Assembly (NCBI GenBank): GCA_009760855.2
Contig: WPIO01000083.1
Location: 898,001 to 962,000 of the forward strand
Reading direction: 5' to 3'
From: Cristatella mucedo
Taxonomy: Eukaryota; Bryozoa; Phylactolaemata; Cristatellidae
DNA: 64,000 nucleotides
Positions 1-34,849 of this stretch are shown piece after piece. Position 1 is the first letter of the stretch, and each line of letters opens with the position of its first letter. The notes under the pieces were generated by a model. The model did no database searches. It saw only the letters and a list, made by a program, of their open reading frames with translations, and was not told the origin of the DNA. A program made the position numbers and the translations under genes.

Positions 1-324
1 CGATCTGAAGTGTGGCCGCCGGCCTTGTAGGTATGAGTGGGAGTTATGGCTTGTATCAGATGCCTTGCACTACTCCACCAACAAGTGATACTTGGCAGAT
101 GTGTAGTAGCATTTACTTTTAGCTTACTGCTTACTGCGTAAAGCTTGCTGCTTCGTCTGCTGTTAAGCAGTCTTTGGTGTTGAGCAACATGGGTGGATAC
201 TTGCTGGACTGTCACCGAGATTTGGTTTGGAAGGAATGGCCTTACTTCCGAGGACGGCTGTAGTGAAGTGGCTTTGAATGTGGCTGGATATTTGCTTGCT
301 TCTTTTTTGGCTTATTGACTGCAG

Positions 325-23215
<22,891 letters not shown>

Positions 23216-23311
23216 TCCTCACCGCCTGCGACTGGATAGTGTTTTCCTTTGATTGGCCGTTGCCCACTACCGGTCGCAGCCATTGAGCCGAGCCGCGAAG
23301 CCAGCCGTGGC

Positions 23312-23317
23312 AATAAA
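23312..23317 (+). promoter_or_regulatory. Poly(A) signal AATAAA of IGHMBP2
   Basis: A canonical AATAAA lies about 97 bases after the IGHMBP2 stop codon. It is the first one downstream and predicts transcript cleavage near 23330-23345, about 160 bp short of the stop codon of the convergent gene. Confidence 0.7.
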
Positions 23318-23505
23318 TAGACCTCACGACTGATCATTGACTCTGCGTGGCTTGCATCTCCGCCGAGGTCGGCTCGTGCCGATCGCATCGCTTGCGATCA
23401 GGCTTTCCTATAGGTCGCTCAGCGCCTGCCGCTGGGCGACCGGCGAATTGCATGGCACAACTTCCGTCGAGAGGGCCAGTCGTGCAGGCTTGCCGGTGCC
23501 CGACT

Positions 23506-23713
23506 TCAAAAGACCGAGTCATCGTCGATGCTGCCTTCGTATTGCACGAAGTCGGTGAGCGCTCCGTTGTTGCCCATGAATAGCCGGGCACAGTAGGGTG
23601 AGCATGAGTGGAAGACGAATGGGACGTTTCGAACGCCGTATATGCTTCCTGGGCGGATCAGCCGTAGCCCTGGTCCGAAGCTTGGACCTTGGCAGCAGTC
23701 GCACTTTTTTGCA
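23506..23713 (-). CDS. LRRC63: Last exon of the LRRC63-like gene: Cys-rich tail
   Basis: Acceptor tttttcctcgcag; the open frame runs to TGA. The exon encodes CDCCQGPSFGPGLRLI and FHSCSPYCARLF, a paired-cysteine pattern like a small zinc ribbon. The donor at 25505 (AAAAAG|gtattt) leaves two bases, completed here to Ser, giving VLKSAKKCDCC. This join agrees with the layout of LRRC63, where the cysteines directly follow the repeats. I saw no AATAAA for this strand downstream. Confidence 0.7.
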
Positions 23714-26700
23714 CTGCGAGGAAAAATGGTCAACGTTCATTTGAGGCTTGTAGCAGTCAGGCACGGCTCACATACATATATATATGTGTGTGATTAAGCG
23801 AAATGCTTCGGCAACAATGCCACAGCAAGTGTATGCAAGCTGACGATCTAGGCTGAAAAGAGTGTGTGCTGCTTTTTCTGTTTATTCTAGCGTCAAATAA
23901 TTGAGTTCAAATTGTTTTAAGGTTTAAACGTAGGTACAGATTATAAGCCAAAAGAAAACACCAACCTTAAAAGTCATTCCCTTTGAAGGACAGGCTAGGT
24001 GTAGAAGTATAGCTGTCCATCGCAGGACATACAGTTGGCGACAGAAGCTTTAGCTCTGCAGGTCCTAGACTGTGGAACTCGCTTCCACAATTCTTACGCA
24101 ACGACAACTACTCTCCAACTGCCGACTATGGCACATCTTTTTCAGCGGTCCTGAACTGCTACTTCTATGCTACTCACTACCTCAACTGCTCTCCTGACTC
24201 TGCTATGCTTACCACTTTCTCTTTGTTGCGTGAGACGAAGTCTGTTGGCTACCGAATGCGTACCGAATGCCGCTTAGGCTGTGAGAGCGCTATACAAAAC
24301 TCTCCTGCGTAACACCCACATGGTCTTTATGACTTTGTGGAGTTACTGACGGAGATACATTACATTACATAATGTGGTGATGCAGCTCATGAAATGCACA
24401 CATTACAGCCTATCACGAAACATATCTCCTTGTTAGGCCTCTTTCGTCTAGGTCAGTGGTTCTCATTCTTACTAATGCCGCGACCCTTTAATACAGTTCC
24501 TCATGTTGTGGCGACCCTAACCACAAAATTATTGTGTGCAAAATGTGGAATGCCCGTTTTTCGATGGTCTTAGGCGATTCCTGTGAAAGAGTCATTGCAT
24601 CTGAACCAATCGTCGTCGGGGCCTGCATCCGATAAATCAGCCTAAGAGACTAAAGAAAAAAAGGTTAGCTGATTTAACAGCCCCATTCGTATAGCAGCAG
24701 AAGAGCCTTGGTGGCTTGCAGTTGGCAACAAAGAATCACTTACTGCACTATTCGAACCCACGACCCCGGTCGTGAAGAGCGAGCAACCTACCTCCAGGGC
24801 TATCACGGCTAAGAATACTCCAACTCTACAAGCACATAATTATAATTACGATATAAACTTATGCATACGTATACGTGTATTTTCGTGTGTTTCTGTCGTT
24901 CCTTCACAACACCATAAAGACTAATTAGGCTACAATGGACCTTACCGGAGACTTTTATTGCTTCAGTTCCTTTCTCGGTGACTCCAGCTAACGTATCTCA
25001 TCGGAAGGCTGGGATCCGTGAGCTGGAATTTTGAGGTGGGGATGCATGCTGCTAAGACGCAGCGACAATCCGTGAATGGGGCAAATGTCAGAATTTCTTC
25101 TATGTATGTATATGCTTGAGTGCAGTAGGTGGGCAGAGAAAAAGTGCCTAATGTAGCTTAGCAGGCATGAACGAATTTTCCTGACTCAATAGTACTGATA
25201 ACTGCCTGCTTGGGGCATCCTTCAGATGGCTCCTAAAAATTACACGGCACTGTACAGCAATTGTAGCTAGCTAGTCTTGCTGTCTTGCGACCGGCGAAAA
25301 TCCAAGTCAGCAGGATTGACCTCGTGATTTCAGTCTAGTAGCCACGAAACTAACCGGCTGATTGTTGTTAGCTACCGCATCCGATGACCTCAGAATCCAC
25401 GAAATTATCGGCAGTATTAAGTAAATCACAACCTGATTGCATGGTATCACTAAGCAGCTCGGATGTTGAGCCCGGGAGCAGCGACTCGCTGTGAGCACTA
25501 AATACCTTTTTAGCACCGAGTTGGCTTCACCAGGCAGACTATCGCCATAGCGTCGGTCCAAATTGAGCTGCTTGAATGCCAAGGCAGCAAGGTCAACAAG
25601 GCGCTGCGGTGCAATAATGTGCATATAGTCTGGCCAAAGTAGGGGGTGCATGAAATTGTTTCGAACACGGATGTAAGTTAGCCTCGGTAACGTCAAAACG
25701 CTGCAGGGCAGGCCGATGAGTTGGTTGCCTTCCACGAAGAGCACTTGCAGGTTTCGCAGGTGGCACACTTCGCTGGGTATCGCAAGCAGCTTATTGTACG
25801 AGACGTCCAGATACTGGAGTGCCTTTAGCTGGAATAGACTGCAAAGCAGAGTTATTGATTTCAATAGAAAAGGTGAGACAGAGCGCAGCATGGCACGAAA
25901 CCGAGCAGGCACAGACAAAGCGTTGCTTGGCTACAAGGGCTAGTAGCTTAAGCCCACATGTGTACCTGTGTACAGGTGCACTTCTTACCGACGGCTCGTC
26001 ATTAGCAAGCTCACCTGGATGGCAGGTGTGAGATTAGGCAAAACGATACTTCAAGGGTCCGTAGCTGCTGGAGTCGAGAGATTTGATCAGGAATTTCGCG
26101 TATTGGGTTGTTTCTAAGCTTGAGAACCTCAAGGCTGGTGATAAACAGGACTTCAAATGGGATTTCCTAAGAAGAAGTGGAGGTCACCGACTGAGAGCTG
26201 CAGCTACGAAGCACTCGAATTCGTAGCTGCGATCAATGCAGTGTCGATGCCGGCGAAAGAAAGCAGCGGTTGCATGAGGAGCCAGTGCACTGCTTAAATG
26301 TCACCACATCCTGACCACCCCTGCTACTAGTTCGTGCCATCAATGCAATGTTCGGCACGGTATACTAACCGTGAAGTTGTTATAGGACAAATTGATGTAC
26401 TTGAGTGTGCTAAGAAGCGGTGTAATATCTGGCATCTTCGATACGAAATGAGCCTTGAGGCTGAGCACTGTCCCACCGCAGAGGAGAGCATCCAGTAGGG
26501 CGACATCATCCGGAGTGATGTCAGCGTTTACAGCAGCTGAGAAACAGAAGACATAAAGACATTAACAACTTGAAGCGCAAGTAGTGTGACTCTAAACGGC
26601 AAGTACTTTGGTAAAGGTTCTATCCTATACACGAGAGTTAATGACGCATCTGTGTCATTCGATGTGTAAAAGAACTCCGGCACTCTATAGGGCGAGCGTT

Positions 26701-28621
26701 CCACATCTGCGGCTGGTGGATTAACGGCAAACCAGATAATCTATACTTCAGCAAAGCAAGAGCTTGTACAGTCATACAGTGCATCTGGGTAACGTCAGGA
26801 CTCAATTCGTGAATGTTAGCGCTTAAACTGTCATGCTTTGGTGTTGACTCGAACCCACAACGACTCAACTCATTGCAATGGTCTGCTCTCAAAGGTGTAT
26901 CGTGAGTGACCACAGCAATCCGCTGGTGGCTAAAATGAATAAATCAAGATACTCACAAAAGGGTGATCGTGTTCTTTGGGAGTCCATGAAGTGTGTAGCA
27001 GGGTAGGCTTGAACTAATATGTTGTTCGGTGGCATTGCCGTTTTTCTAAAAGGTGATGTCTCATTACAGCAGGGCAGTCATGTACCGTAGCTCAATAGAA
27101 CATCATCTCCGTCTAGGCACTTCACATAAACTTGAAGCAAAGTGTGGGTTATTCAGCACACACAAGCACATACCACTGGCCATTCGATCATGGTTCCTAC
27201 AGCATATGTAAAGTTCCTAGAAAGTTTAAGTTCTCTGAGGGCACTATACAAAAGCATTATTATTATTACGTCCCTAGTCGGCAATGGTTTCTTTAGTAAG
27301 TCGCAGTAATTAACACGATAATTACAATAATCTCGAAGTAAGGTGCATTCGCGATCAGCTCCCTGTATTCGTCTTCTGGCATAAGGCACGAGGAAGAAAG
27401 TGCTTGCCAGTGAATCATCTGTATTGCTGATCCTCGATTGATCATAGAAACAGACGTGCAATTAGACCTAGCTTAATCAAAACTGAAATGTTCCTAATAC
27501 AAAGGTTTTGATTTTTGAACGATATTGCATTGTAGCATCGACGGATTATTGCAGAGATTGGTTGTATCATAAATCCAGCTTCGGATGATACAATCTCGAT
27601 GGTTAGCTTGAATTCCTCCTCAGCAGTGGCGATTGTGAAGAACTAAGCCCAGTGGCATTTCTGAGGCACAAGAACATAGAACATAAGAACATTTTGAAGG
27701 TAATGCCAAAGTTTTAGATCTTGAAGTGGGCCAGGAAGGCTTACATACATCATCACACTTGATCTTATAATCACCAAAATCAGCCTTCAATTTTATGTTG
27801 TCTTATACTCTAATATATGTTATAACTTACCCACAAGATGTGAAAGGTAAGTCAAGATTATGGAAAAGGTTTCTAAATTCTCCGTGCTTAAAAAAATTAT
27901 TGGATAATACTTACATAAACGTCTCCTCACTAATTAGCATCATCTCAAACTTTTAATAAAAAGAAATTTATCTAGCTGTGGTGCAATCCTGAGGGATGTC
28001 ATACATAGCACACTGGGCTGGGAATGTATGTCTTGTAGCCTCTTTTTGAAGTTACTGCCTCTAAAACTAGAGGAGAAAGTTCTTTCCTTCCATCAATTTA
28101 CTATTGTTTCGTTTGTCCAAAGTTATACAAGATCATCGAAAGAAGCTGCAACGAAACTCGAAAGCTCGAAAACCGTGGCATTATATAAGCCTGGGGCCTC
28201 AATGGCCCAATTCTCGTTTTGCCTTTGGCAGGCGTGCGTGCGCGCGCGCGCATGACCGCTGGAAAGGATGAGCCATAGTCGGCAGCCGGAGAGTAGTTGT
28301 CGTTGCGTAAGAATTGTGGAAGCAAGTTCCACAGTCTAGGACCAGCAGAGCTGAAGCTTCTGTCGCCAACGGCCTTTAAGCGGAGGAATGGAACAGCTAA
28401 TTTATTGTCCACACAGGACCTGAGGGCGCGAACAGGCTGAAACTGATGTAGCAGTTCAGCCTGGGGCCCAATTCTTGTTTTGCCTTTGGCAGGCGTGCGC
28501 GTGCGCGCGCACACACACACACACACATACACACACACACACACAGAGACAAACACACATTTACGCGAATGAGCTAATGCCCGCATGCACACGAATGCAT
28601 ACACATGCGCACATGCATATG

Positions 28622-28675
<54 letters not shown>

Positions 28676-31600
28676 CTGTACCTGCATATACACTTAATAA
28701 TAATAATTATAATGCATTTGTTCAGCACCCTCAGAGAACTTAATCTCTTTCTAGGAACTTTACAGATGCTGTAAAGAAATTGTGACCCAATGATTAGTGG
28801 TAACATTAGCGATGTCATCAAGTATGGCATTGTAAGATGTGACATGCACAGGGTGAACATGGTTAGTAGCAGCATGTACAGTTTCAGTAGTCATAAATGC
28901 ACACAAAATTAATTACAAGGATTCACTAAATGTTGTAATAAACAGGTGCATTTAAGCTTCTTTTTGAATGTCAGGTCGTGATGTCAGTCAGAAGTGAGTT
29001 CTAGGGTTGGGGACCATATAAACTAAAGGCCCAGCCTCTAAGGTTTTGAGGTTCGTAGGAGGTTTAGCTAAACGATTTGAGTCAGAACAGCGGGTGGTAC
29101 GATGCTTGCAAGGAAATATTTCTGAATTCTGAAAAAATATATTCTGAAATTTTCTGGCTGGAGCCAGAGAATAAAGACACATTAAAGCAAGTGGCAGAAC
29201 CTTGAAGTTAATAACACTGCTTGATTTAGGGGCCAGTGCAGGTCTTCGAGTAGTGGTGTGATGTGGCAACTGCATCGCTTACGACAGACAAGCCTGGCTT
29301 GTGCACATACTGTAAGCACCTCATGGCACCGCCGGTAGGCTAGCAACCAGGGAGTTACAGAAGTTACAGCAGTGAGTTGCATAATTCCAGACGGGATGCT
29401 AAAAACGCATTAACCAATTTAGATATAGTATCTCTGTCTAAGCAAGCCCGAATTTTAGAATTGTCATGCAGTTGAAAGAAGGCAGACTTGACTGTGGAGT
29501 TGACGTGTTCATCTAGTGAAAGGTCACTTTGGAACAGGACACCTAGATTACGTGTGGAATCAACAGGAGATATGCTGGCAGAGCCAATTTTGAGCGATAA
29601 TCTTTCCAGTTTGAGTCAAGCTTGGTTTTCAGATAACTAGTAAGATGGTTTTATCGTCTTCTACCTGAAAAAGTTTGTTGGAATTCATGTGTAGATGTTA
29701 GCAATACATGAATCAAGGGAGTTGAGAGCTCGTCCTGCTGGAGGAATGGGATCAAAGAAAGGTTCAACTGAGTGTCAGCTGTACAGAAGTAAAAGCCTAG
29801 GTTGTACTTGGCAATCATATCGGCAAGAGGGAGAGTATATGCTGTGAAAAGAACCGGAGCGAGCACAGAGCCCTGAGGTACCTCGTACTTCAGCGGTTCT
29901 TCGGATGACCTTTGTCCATTCATATCAATACTCTATAGTGTCCCACTGAGATACGATCTTATACCATTATCGTGCAGTGCTCAGGAAGGACTTTGTGATC
30001 AATTGTATCAAACGCTGCCGAAAGATCCAGCAAAACAAGCAGAGAGACTTTGCCCAAGTCTGCATTTCTAAGAAGGTCATTACACCCGACGCAATGTTGA
30101 CTCTGTGGAGTGATTAGCTCTAAATCCAGACCGGTGCTTACTTGCTAGGTTAGAGGTTTCTATATTAGAGTTCAGCTGGTCAGTCAAAACTCGTTCCAGT
30201 GTCTTTGATAAGAACGGTAGAAAGAAGACTGTGCGGAAACTACTTATGCATCGAAGAAGTAGGACAGTGAGAATAGGGTCTAGAGGACTGGTAGTCTTAT
30301 TTGGTTGTGAGACGAATTTCCGGAGAAGGTCACTCGTGTCCTCCTTGAATGTAGTCAATGAGGTAGTGCACCGAATTGAGGGACAGGAGTCATTGATTGA
30401 TGTTATTGAGGGGCGGGAAGCCAGAGGAGTTGATGCAACCTTAGGGACGACTCTCTGATCTAGTCTTTCTTCTGACAAAGAAGCAAGAGAAGCGAACGCC
30501 TAGGTCACCACAAGGATCGCTGGGTAAGGAGCTAACCTGGGGACGGTTAAGAAGATGGTGGATGGTAACCAGCATTCTTGGATTTTGCACCCGTGATTCA
30601 ACAATATTTTATAGAAGCTAGACTTGGCCTTTGACCGGATCGATTGGTATGATCTACAGTAGTCTTCATACACCTGACGATGCAGCCCTGGTCTTTTGTA
30701 TACTTTCTCAAGCTTTCGCTTAGTAGACCTAGCTAGTTTTATGTCTGCCGCAAGCCACAGGCCGTCTGGGCAAGGGTGCACATTGTGCTTAGTCAGTGGT
30801 GAAAACTAGTTAAACACGTCAGCGAGTGTCGTGTTGTAGCATTCTATCAACGATAAAAGGTTGGAAGGTGGATTGAGCAGCAGTGGCAAAGAAGGTATTT
30901 TCGCTCTGACAGCATCGATGTCAAGGTTTGTGAAGTTTTGCAATTCACAGACGTGAAGCAAAGCATACACTGTATGTTGAATAAGATCTGCATGTGGTCA
31001 GATAAGCAGACTTTGGTATAAATAGAAGCTGACAGCATACACTTGTAGGAAAATAGTTGATCGAGTGTGTGCCCCCTGTTTTGAGTGGGGTCATGCAAAT
31101 GAGCCACAAGAGAAAAAGAGTCAGCGAGTGCACGAAATTCGGCACTTAAGGAGTCAGTTAAATCGTCAACACGGATATTGAAAAAATCCCCCATAACGAT
31201 GAAAGATCGATTTCTTGAGCATTGAATCGAAATGAGATCAGAGGAATCTGATATAAATGAGAAAACTTGGTATCTAGGGGTGTCATATTACTGCCATACA
31301 TTTTGTATAGAACTGAACCGAGTTCTAATACTCGTGACCGGTAGGTTTGCATCCACTTAAGTTGATTAGCACACCAAAAGTGCCAGCACGTTCGGGCGAT
31401 GTTTGCTTCTGAACGTTCGAGCAAGCGTTGTCCAGTAGCTTTGCCGTTAAAATGCACGTATCTGAGAGCCAAACTAGTAGCTCGAATAGTCTTATTGTGA
31501 AGTGGTGAGCCTAAGGTTTTCGATCACCACTTACACAACAACGACGCTAGTAACTTACTGATAAACCAGTACGGATGGTCGCTCTGATGGCTGTTCCTTC

Positions 31601-33555
31601 GGGACCTCGTAAAGCACAATTTCTGTATGAGCTACTCCAGTGTCGGCGATCGGCATTGCTGGATCATATTTCGGCAGCGCTCGTATGGAGGCTCTGACAT
31701 CCTTACCATCACCGGCTGCTTTGCGAACCTGTGAAGCCAGCAGAGCTGCCATCTGCAGCAGAAGTTGACGCTGAGGTATCCTACCTCCTGCTACTGCGAA
31801 ATTCGAAGGAGGATGGGGGAGGCCTACAAAATAGTTTCTATGCACGATGTAACAGGCCATTACTCGGCGTACTACTGCTAGGAGTGGGTCTACTGATAGC
31901 CCTCTAATAAAAAACAGACGCCAGGCTTGCCGGTGAGACAGTTTGAAAAATATTAACCATCATCTAGCTTACCAGATATCGGTATTTCAGAAGACATGTC
32001 TTTAACAGTCAGTAATGGTTCAGCTGCTTCTCTTTGGAGCATCTCAGAAACCAGCATGGTAAGCTTTTTGAAATTGTGCTTCGAGTAGATGATTTTCTCG
32101 ACACGCGAAACGGGCACCTGCTGCATATTTGACACTGCCCGAACAAAGTGCATGATTGGAGCCTCGGCCTCTCTCTCCTTGGCCAGCTCGTAATGGATTT
32201 CACTCGGCGACATTTCCAGAAATGGAACTATGCTGGGTACAATCCTCTTTACTCGAGGCGGCGGCGGAGGCAACGGGTCAGGCCCTCGTATCTCAGTAGG
32301 CTTCAGTTGACGGGTGCTTCCAGGAAGAGTAATTCCGATTGTAGTGGCTTGGGACTCCTTCTGAAATAGCACGCAGCAAAGTTATTTCAACTAAAATGTG
32401 AGGCTTCCACAAGTTCTACTGCAGCATAGACAAATTCGCCCTTGACAGACGCGAAGAGAACATCTTTACTTTGAATTTCGTTGGACTAGCGGCTGTCTCT
32501 GTAGGCGGAGGAGCTGGCGATCCGCGTGCGGTACTGTTCCAAGGTGACACGTTATCGACACCAAGTGATGGGGACCGAGGTGGCGACTCAATAGAAGTTT
32601 CAGGAGCCTCTCCAACTTTGTCTTCATGTAAAGCTATCTGCCGTCTGATTGGCTTTCTTAGGAGCTTACCGTTGTTAGCCGCCTGGGTTACACTTCCGAC
32701 GACTGGTATACTACTCTGTAAACAGTGAAGAGATGTAAAAGTATCGAGTCAACGACAGAGCTACTCTGTGTACTATTCTAGTAAAATAAGCTAGCTCAAG
32801 TCGCAAAGAAGACATCTGCATAACGAAAATACTAGGCGTGCGATATCTTCAGTTTGTCGAAAAAATTGGCTGGAGTGTGTAAGAGATCGTTGGCATTTGT
32901 AGCCACATAACTGGGCTAATTTTTTTAAAGACAGCGAATAGCTTAAACTTGGCAATTTTCTGGCGAGCTTTAGAATTTAAGACCAGCGAAGTAAAACGTC
33001 CAATCCCTTACAATTTGTTGATGCGATCAATTACGATCAATTAAGCCAGTGAACACGCGAGGATGCTATGCTCTGACTTAATTGGAGTGACTATATAAAC
33101 ATAGTTGAATGACTGCAAGTAAATCGCTTGAGGATGAGACAATGATGTGTACAAACTACGATCCGTTAACGGAAAGCCATTAAGCAAATATCAGACGTAG
33201 GTCGATCTGGGCAGAGGTAGTTTGGCCTGACGGATGAATCAAGCCTAGCTTCTAGATAAATTAGAAGCTGCTCACCGATAGATTAGCGAAGATGTCAGTC
33301 TCAGCTGCTAACCGGCTAGGACTGGCGAGCTGACTTTTTGAGTGACTGAGCTGACTGGGTGTATGCTACTCACACCTAAGGGCAGAACGTGAAAAATCAA
33401 GGTAATCGCAACGCGGGACTGAAAATTGCGGAGCCGCAGATCTTCTCATTCTACGTTCGCTTATATAACATCTACTTCACCCGCTAAAGAGTGCTATCCC
33501 GTCACACTCAAATTACCAGAACTGGGCCGTCGCGTCTCATCTTGGAGGCGGCCAT
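23506..33555 (-). CDS. LRRC63: LRRC63-like leucine-rich-repeat protein, at least nine exons
   Basis: Minus-strand gene reconstructed from splice sites. Exons in order of transcription: 33555-33517 (ATG), 32715-32470, 32360-31973, 31901-31559, 27642-27501, 26536-26370, 26166-26015, 25838-25506, 23713-23506 (TGA). The N-terminal half has a proline run (LPPPPPRVKR) and no known fold. The C-terminal half has about five leucine-rich repeats (LKYINLSYNNFTEIP, LEVLKLRNNPIREIP, LQYLDVSYNKLLAIP, LQVLFVEGNQLIGLP). It ends in a Cys-rich module, KCDCCQGP...HSCSPYC, probably zinc-binding. All junctions keep phase except 31559 to 27642, where an exon of 3n+1 bases must be missing. The repeat pattern and Cys tail match what I recall of LRRC63, whose function is not well defined; another LRRC family member is possible. 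The gene lies tail to tail with IGHMBP2. Confidence 0.72.
24040..24370 (+). mobile_element. LINE fragment, ATTAC-tailed family, plus strand
   Basis: Begins ggcgacagaagctttagctc and ends with gacggagatacattacattac, giving the 3' end of the family in its sense orientation. Inserted in the last intron of the LRRC63-like gene, antisense to it. Confidence 0.88.
24670..24815 (-). mobile_element. tRNA-like SINE, family A
   Basis: The minus strand reads gtgatagccctggaggtagg, then ggtcgtgggttcgaatag (B box) and an ending like ctgcaagcca...gctgttaaatcagc. It matches copies at 34.45, 39.2 and 48.5 kb. Confidence 0.75.
25506..25838 (-). CDS. LRRC63: LRR exon of the LRRC63-like gene
   Basis: Acceptor ctttgcag, donor gtattt. 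The exon carries two complete leucine-rich repeats followed by a capping segment, IRVRNNFMHPLLW, and a helical stretch (LVDLAALAFKQLNL). The reading frame stays open past the donor to 25307, but that extension has no LRR character and would bypass the conserved Cys tail. Confidence 0.75.
27195..27270 (+). mobile_element. L2-like LINE 3' tail
   Basis: Sequence cctagaaagtttaagttctc, gagggcactatac and a short (ATT)n. Only the tail is left. Confidence 0.65.
27501..27642 (-). CDS. LRRC63: Candidate internal exon of the LRRC63-like gene
   Basis: Acceptor gggcttag, donor gtatta. The 47-codon frame reads EEEFKLTIEIVSSEAGF and continues to the donor. It ends with one base, which the next exon (26536) needs. 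An in-frame TAG lies directly before it, so it must begin at this acceptor. Support is frame consistency and protein-like composition only. Confidence 0.5.
28189..28511. repeat. LINE patch between duplicated host sequences
   Basis: A block beginning gcctggggcc and containing ttttgcctttggcaggcgtg occurs at 28189-28251 and again at 28458-28511. Between them, 28252-28457 is a minus-strand internal LINE segment. It differs from 20359-20568 at about five positions by eye and lacks both LINE ends. Confidence 0.8.
28509..28675. repeat. (CA)n and (TA)n microsatellites
   Basis: CA runs at 28510-28546 and 28625-28656 followed by a TA run to 28675, directly before the tail of a LINE. Confidence 0.95.
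28695..31480 (-). mobile_element. L2-like LINE, longest copy (endonuclease + RT remnants)
   Basis: Read on the minus strand: an AP-endonuclease-like region (about 31472-30850; VDDLTDSLSAEFRALADSF), an RT N-terminal region (KTLERVLTDQLNSNIETSN; SGFRANHSTEST), QGSVLAPVLFTAYTLPLADM, a damaged catalytic box (CTAD where related copies have CADD), the C-terminal region, a 3' UTR and an (ATT)n tail. Many frame breaks, so inactive. About 2.8 kb of an element whose full length would be roughly 3-5 kb. It lies in sense orientation in an intron of the LRRC63-like gene. Confidence 0.88.
31559..32715 (-). CDS. LRRC63: N-terminal exon cluster of the LRRC63-like gene (three exons)
   Basis: Exons 32715-32470, 32360-31973 and 31901-31559 have short introns of about 110 and 71 bp. 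They encode a Ser/Pro-rich region, a polyproline run, and then helical sequence (MHFVRAVSNMQQVPVSRVEK; LLLQMAALLASQVRKA). The third exon uses the second AG of attagag as acceptor, since the first would create a stop. I recognise no domain here. Confidence 0.65.
33517..33555 (-). CDS. LRRC63: Candidate first coding exon of the LRRC63-like gene
   Basis: CAACATGG start context followed by 13 codons (MAASKMRRDGPVL) and a gtaatt donor in phase 0, as the exon at 32715 requires. It is short, so the call rests on start context, donor and phase only. Confidence 0.45.
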
Positions 33556-33599
33556 GTTGAACCGTTGTCAAGGGGACACAAGTTCATGGTCAAGACTGA

Positions 33600-34420
33600 G
33601 GCTCGCAACGACCTGATCAGCAGCCAGCCACTTTATCCAAGAAGCGTAGATAGCCCGAGTGCCTCTTTGCGTGTGGTGTGTATTCCCTACCCGGAGCCTT
33701 ACTAAGAAGCAATACACGATTAATCGTTTTTAAACTGATTGTGAAGATACCGAGGCGAAGGTTTTTCGCGTTGTTGGCCGTGATGGCTTGGGATTTCGGA
33801 GACTCCGACCGGGAGTCAGCCTGGCAATTAAATATTGCCTTGCTGTGATTAGCATTACACAAGCATACCGACAGTTCGCCAGTCGCACACATGTTCCCGA
33901 TGCATAGCTGCACTAGCTGGCGTCTCTCTGACTGCCCAATTTTTGTGACTTTGCGCCTCCCGTCTGCGTTGACTGTCGGTGGTCGAGGCAAATCCCGCAG
34001 CTGGTTGAAATAGACGCAAGTTCTGCCAGTGATGGAAAATTCCTGTCAACGCCCCACATTCGTTCTTATAAAAACACTTTTGCCAGCGGCAGAGTCTGTA
34101 CGGTTGCAGTTCTGCACGGATTGCGACAGCGTTCGACTCTCATGGGCAATGAAATGCCCATTTCCGTGTTGCAGAACAGCACTCTGCCCAAGCTTGCTGG
34201 CATAGGTAAGTACAACAAATGGCTCACGGTGGTACGGTAAACCAAGGACCGGAGCTGCTGCAAGTGCATGCGTCAAGAGACGAGAATGCTGTCTCCTGTT
34301 CCTGTGACCTTGTGTAGTTGATGCCGCTAGGGTTGAGCGAATCGATGCAAACGGGTGTAGCGGCTTCCGTATCCGTAGCAATATAGACCGCAAACGCAGC
34401 GCTCGTAAATTTGCTAGTCT
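33600..34420 (-). pseudogene. Ty3/Gypsy RNase H remnant
   Basis: The minus strand at about 34300-34080 encodes AAAPVLGLPYHREPFVVLTY, ASKLGQSAVLQ and FIAHESRTLS, the start of a Gypsy RNase H domain. The usual catalytic Asp of the TDAS motif is replaced (TYAS), and frame breaks follow. Downstream to 33617 there are open but unrecognised frames. Confidence 0.65.
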
Positions 34421-34434
34421 CAGCCGATATGTGT

Positions 34435-34592
34435 CGAATACCGGTGCAGCCCCGACCCTTGGCTTTCAAGACCTCGGTCCAGAGGTCGTGGGTTCGATTC
34501 CTGGGGTGGGCGATTCTATATCGCCACTGCAAGCGGTGGTGATAGCCGTAAAGGCTCTACTGCTGCTATACAAAAAGAGGCTGTTTAATCAG
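34435..34592 (+). mobile_element. tRNA-like SINE, family A
   Basis: Carries a consensus B box, gtgggttcgattcctgg, and the family ending gcaagcggtggtgatagccg, then ggctgtttaatcagc. It is followed by unrelated sequence. It cannot fold as a complete tRNA. Confidence 0.75.
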
Positions 34593-34849
34593 CGAGGATT
34601 TTTTTAATGACGCATGTACAGCCGCGTGGAAAGATTTTGACGAGAGTGACTGCAGGGCGGTTTGGCAGATTTAGGGTTTACATGTTACCTAGATAACCGG
34701 TTTGGCATGTTCAGTTTTTAGGTTTGGCTTTATAGTTTATGGATTAGATTTAATGCTTCACAGATAGGCGAAGACAAGTTTGTTGTTTAAGGTTTGATTT
34801 GCATAGAAGCCGTCTTTGGCAGGTTTGGGGTTATGGCAGGGCGATGTAT

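Noticed and set aside
1-324. Search for the missing first exon(s) of IGHMBP2
   Set aside because: No segment resembles the family N terminus in a compatible phase. A donor-like gtatgagt at 31 is preceded by a stop in the required frame.
25307-25505. Read-through extension of the LRR exon to a stop at 25307
   Set aside because: It has no LRR character. Splicing at 25505 to the Cys-rich exon at 23713 keeps phase and matches the family layout.
28475-28774. His-Thr and Val-Cys repeat proteins
   Set aside because: Translations of (CA)n tracts and a LINE tail.
34440-34520. Possible tRNA gene (good B box GGTTCGATTCC)
   Set aside because: No matching acceptor stem or standard A-box arm. Similar sequences at 24.7, 39.2 and 48.5 kb show it is a SINE.
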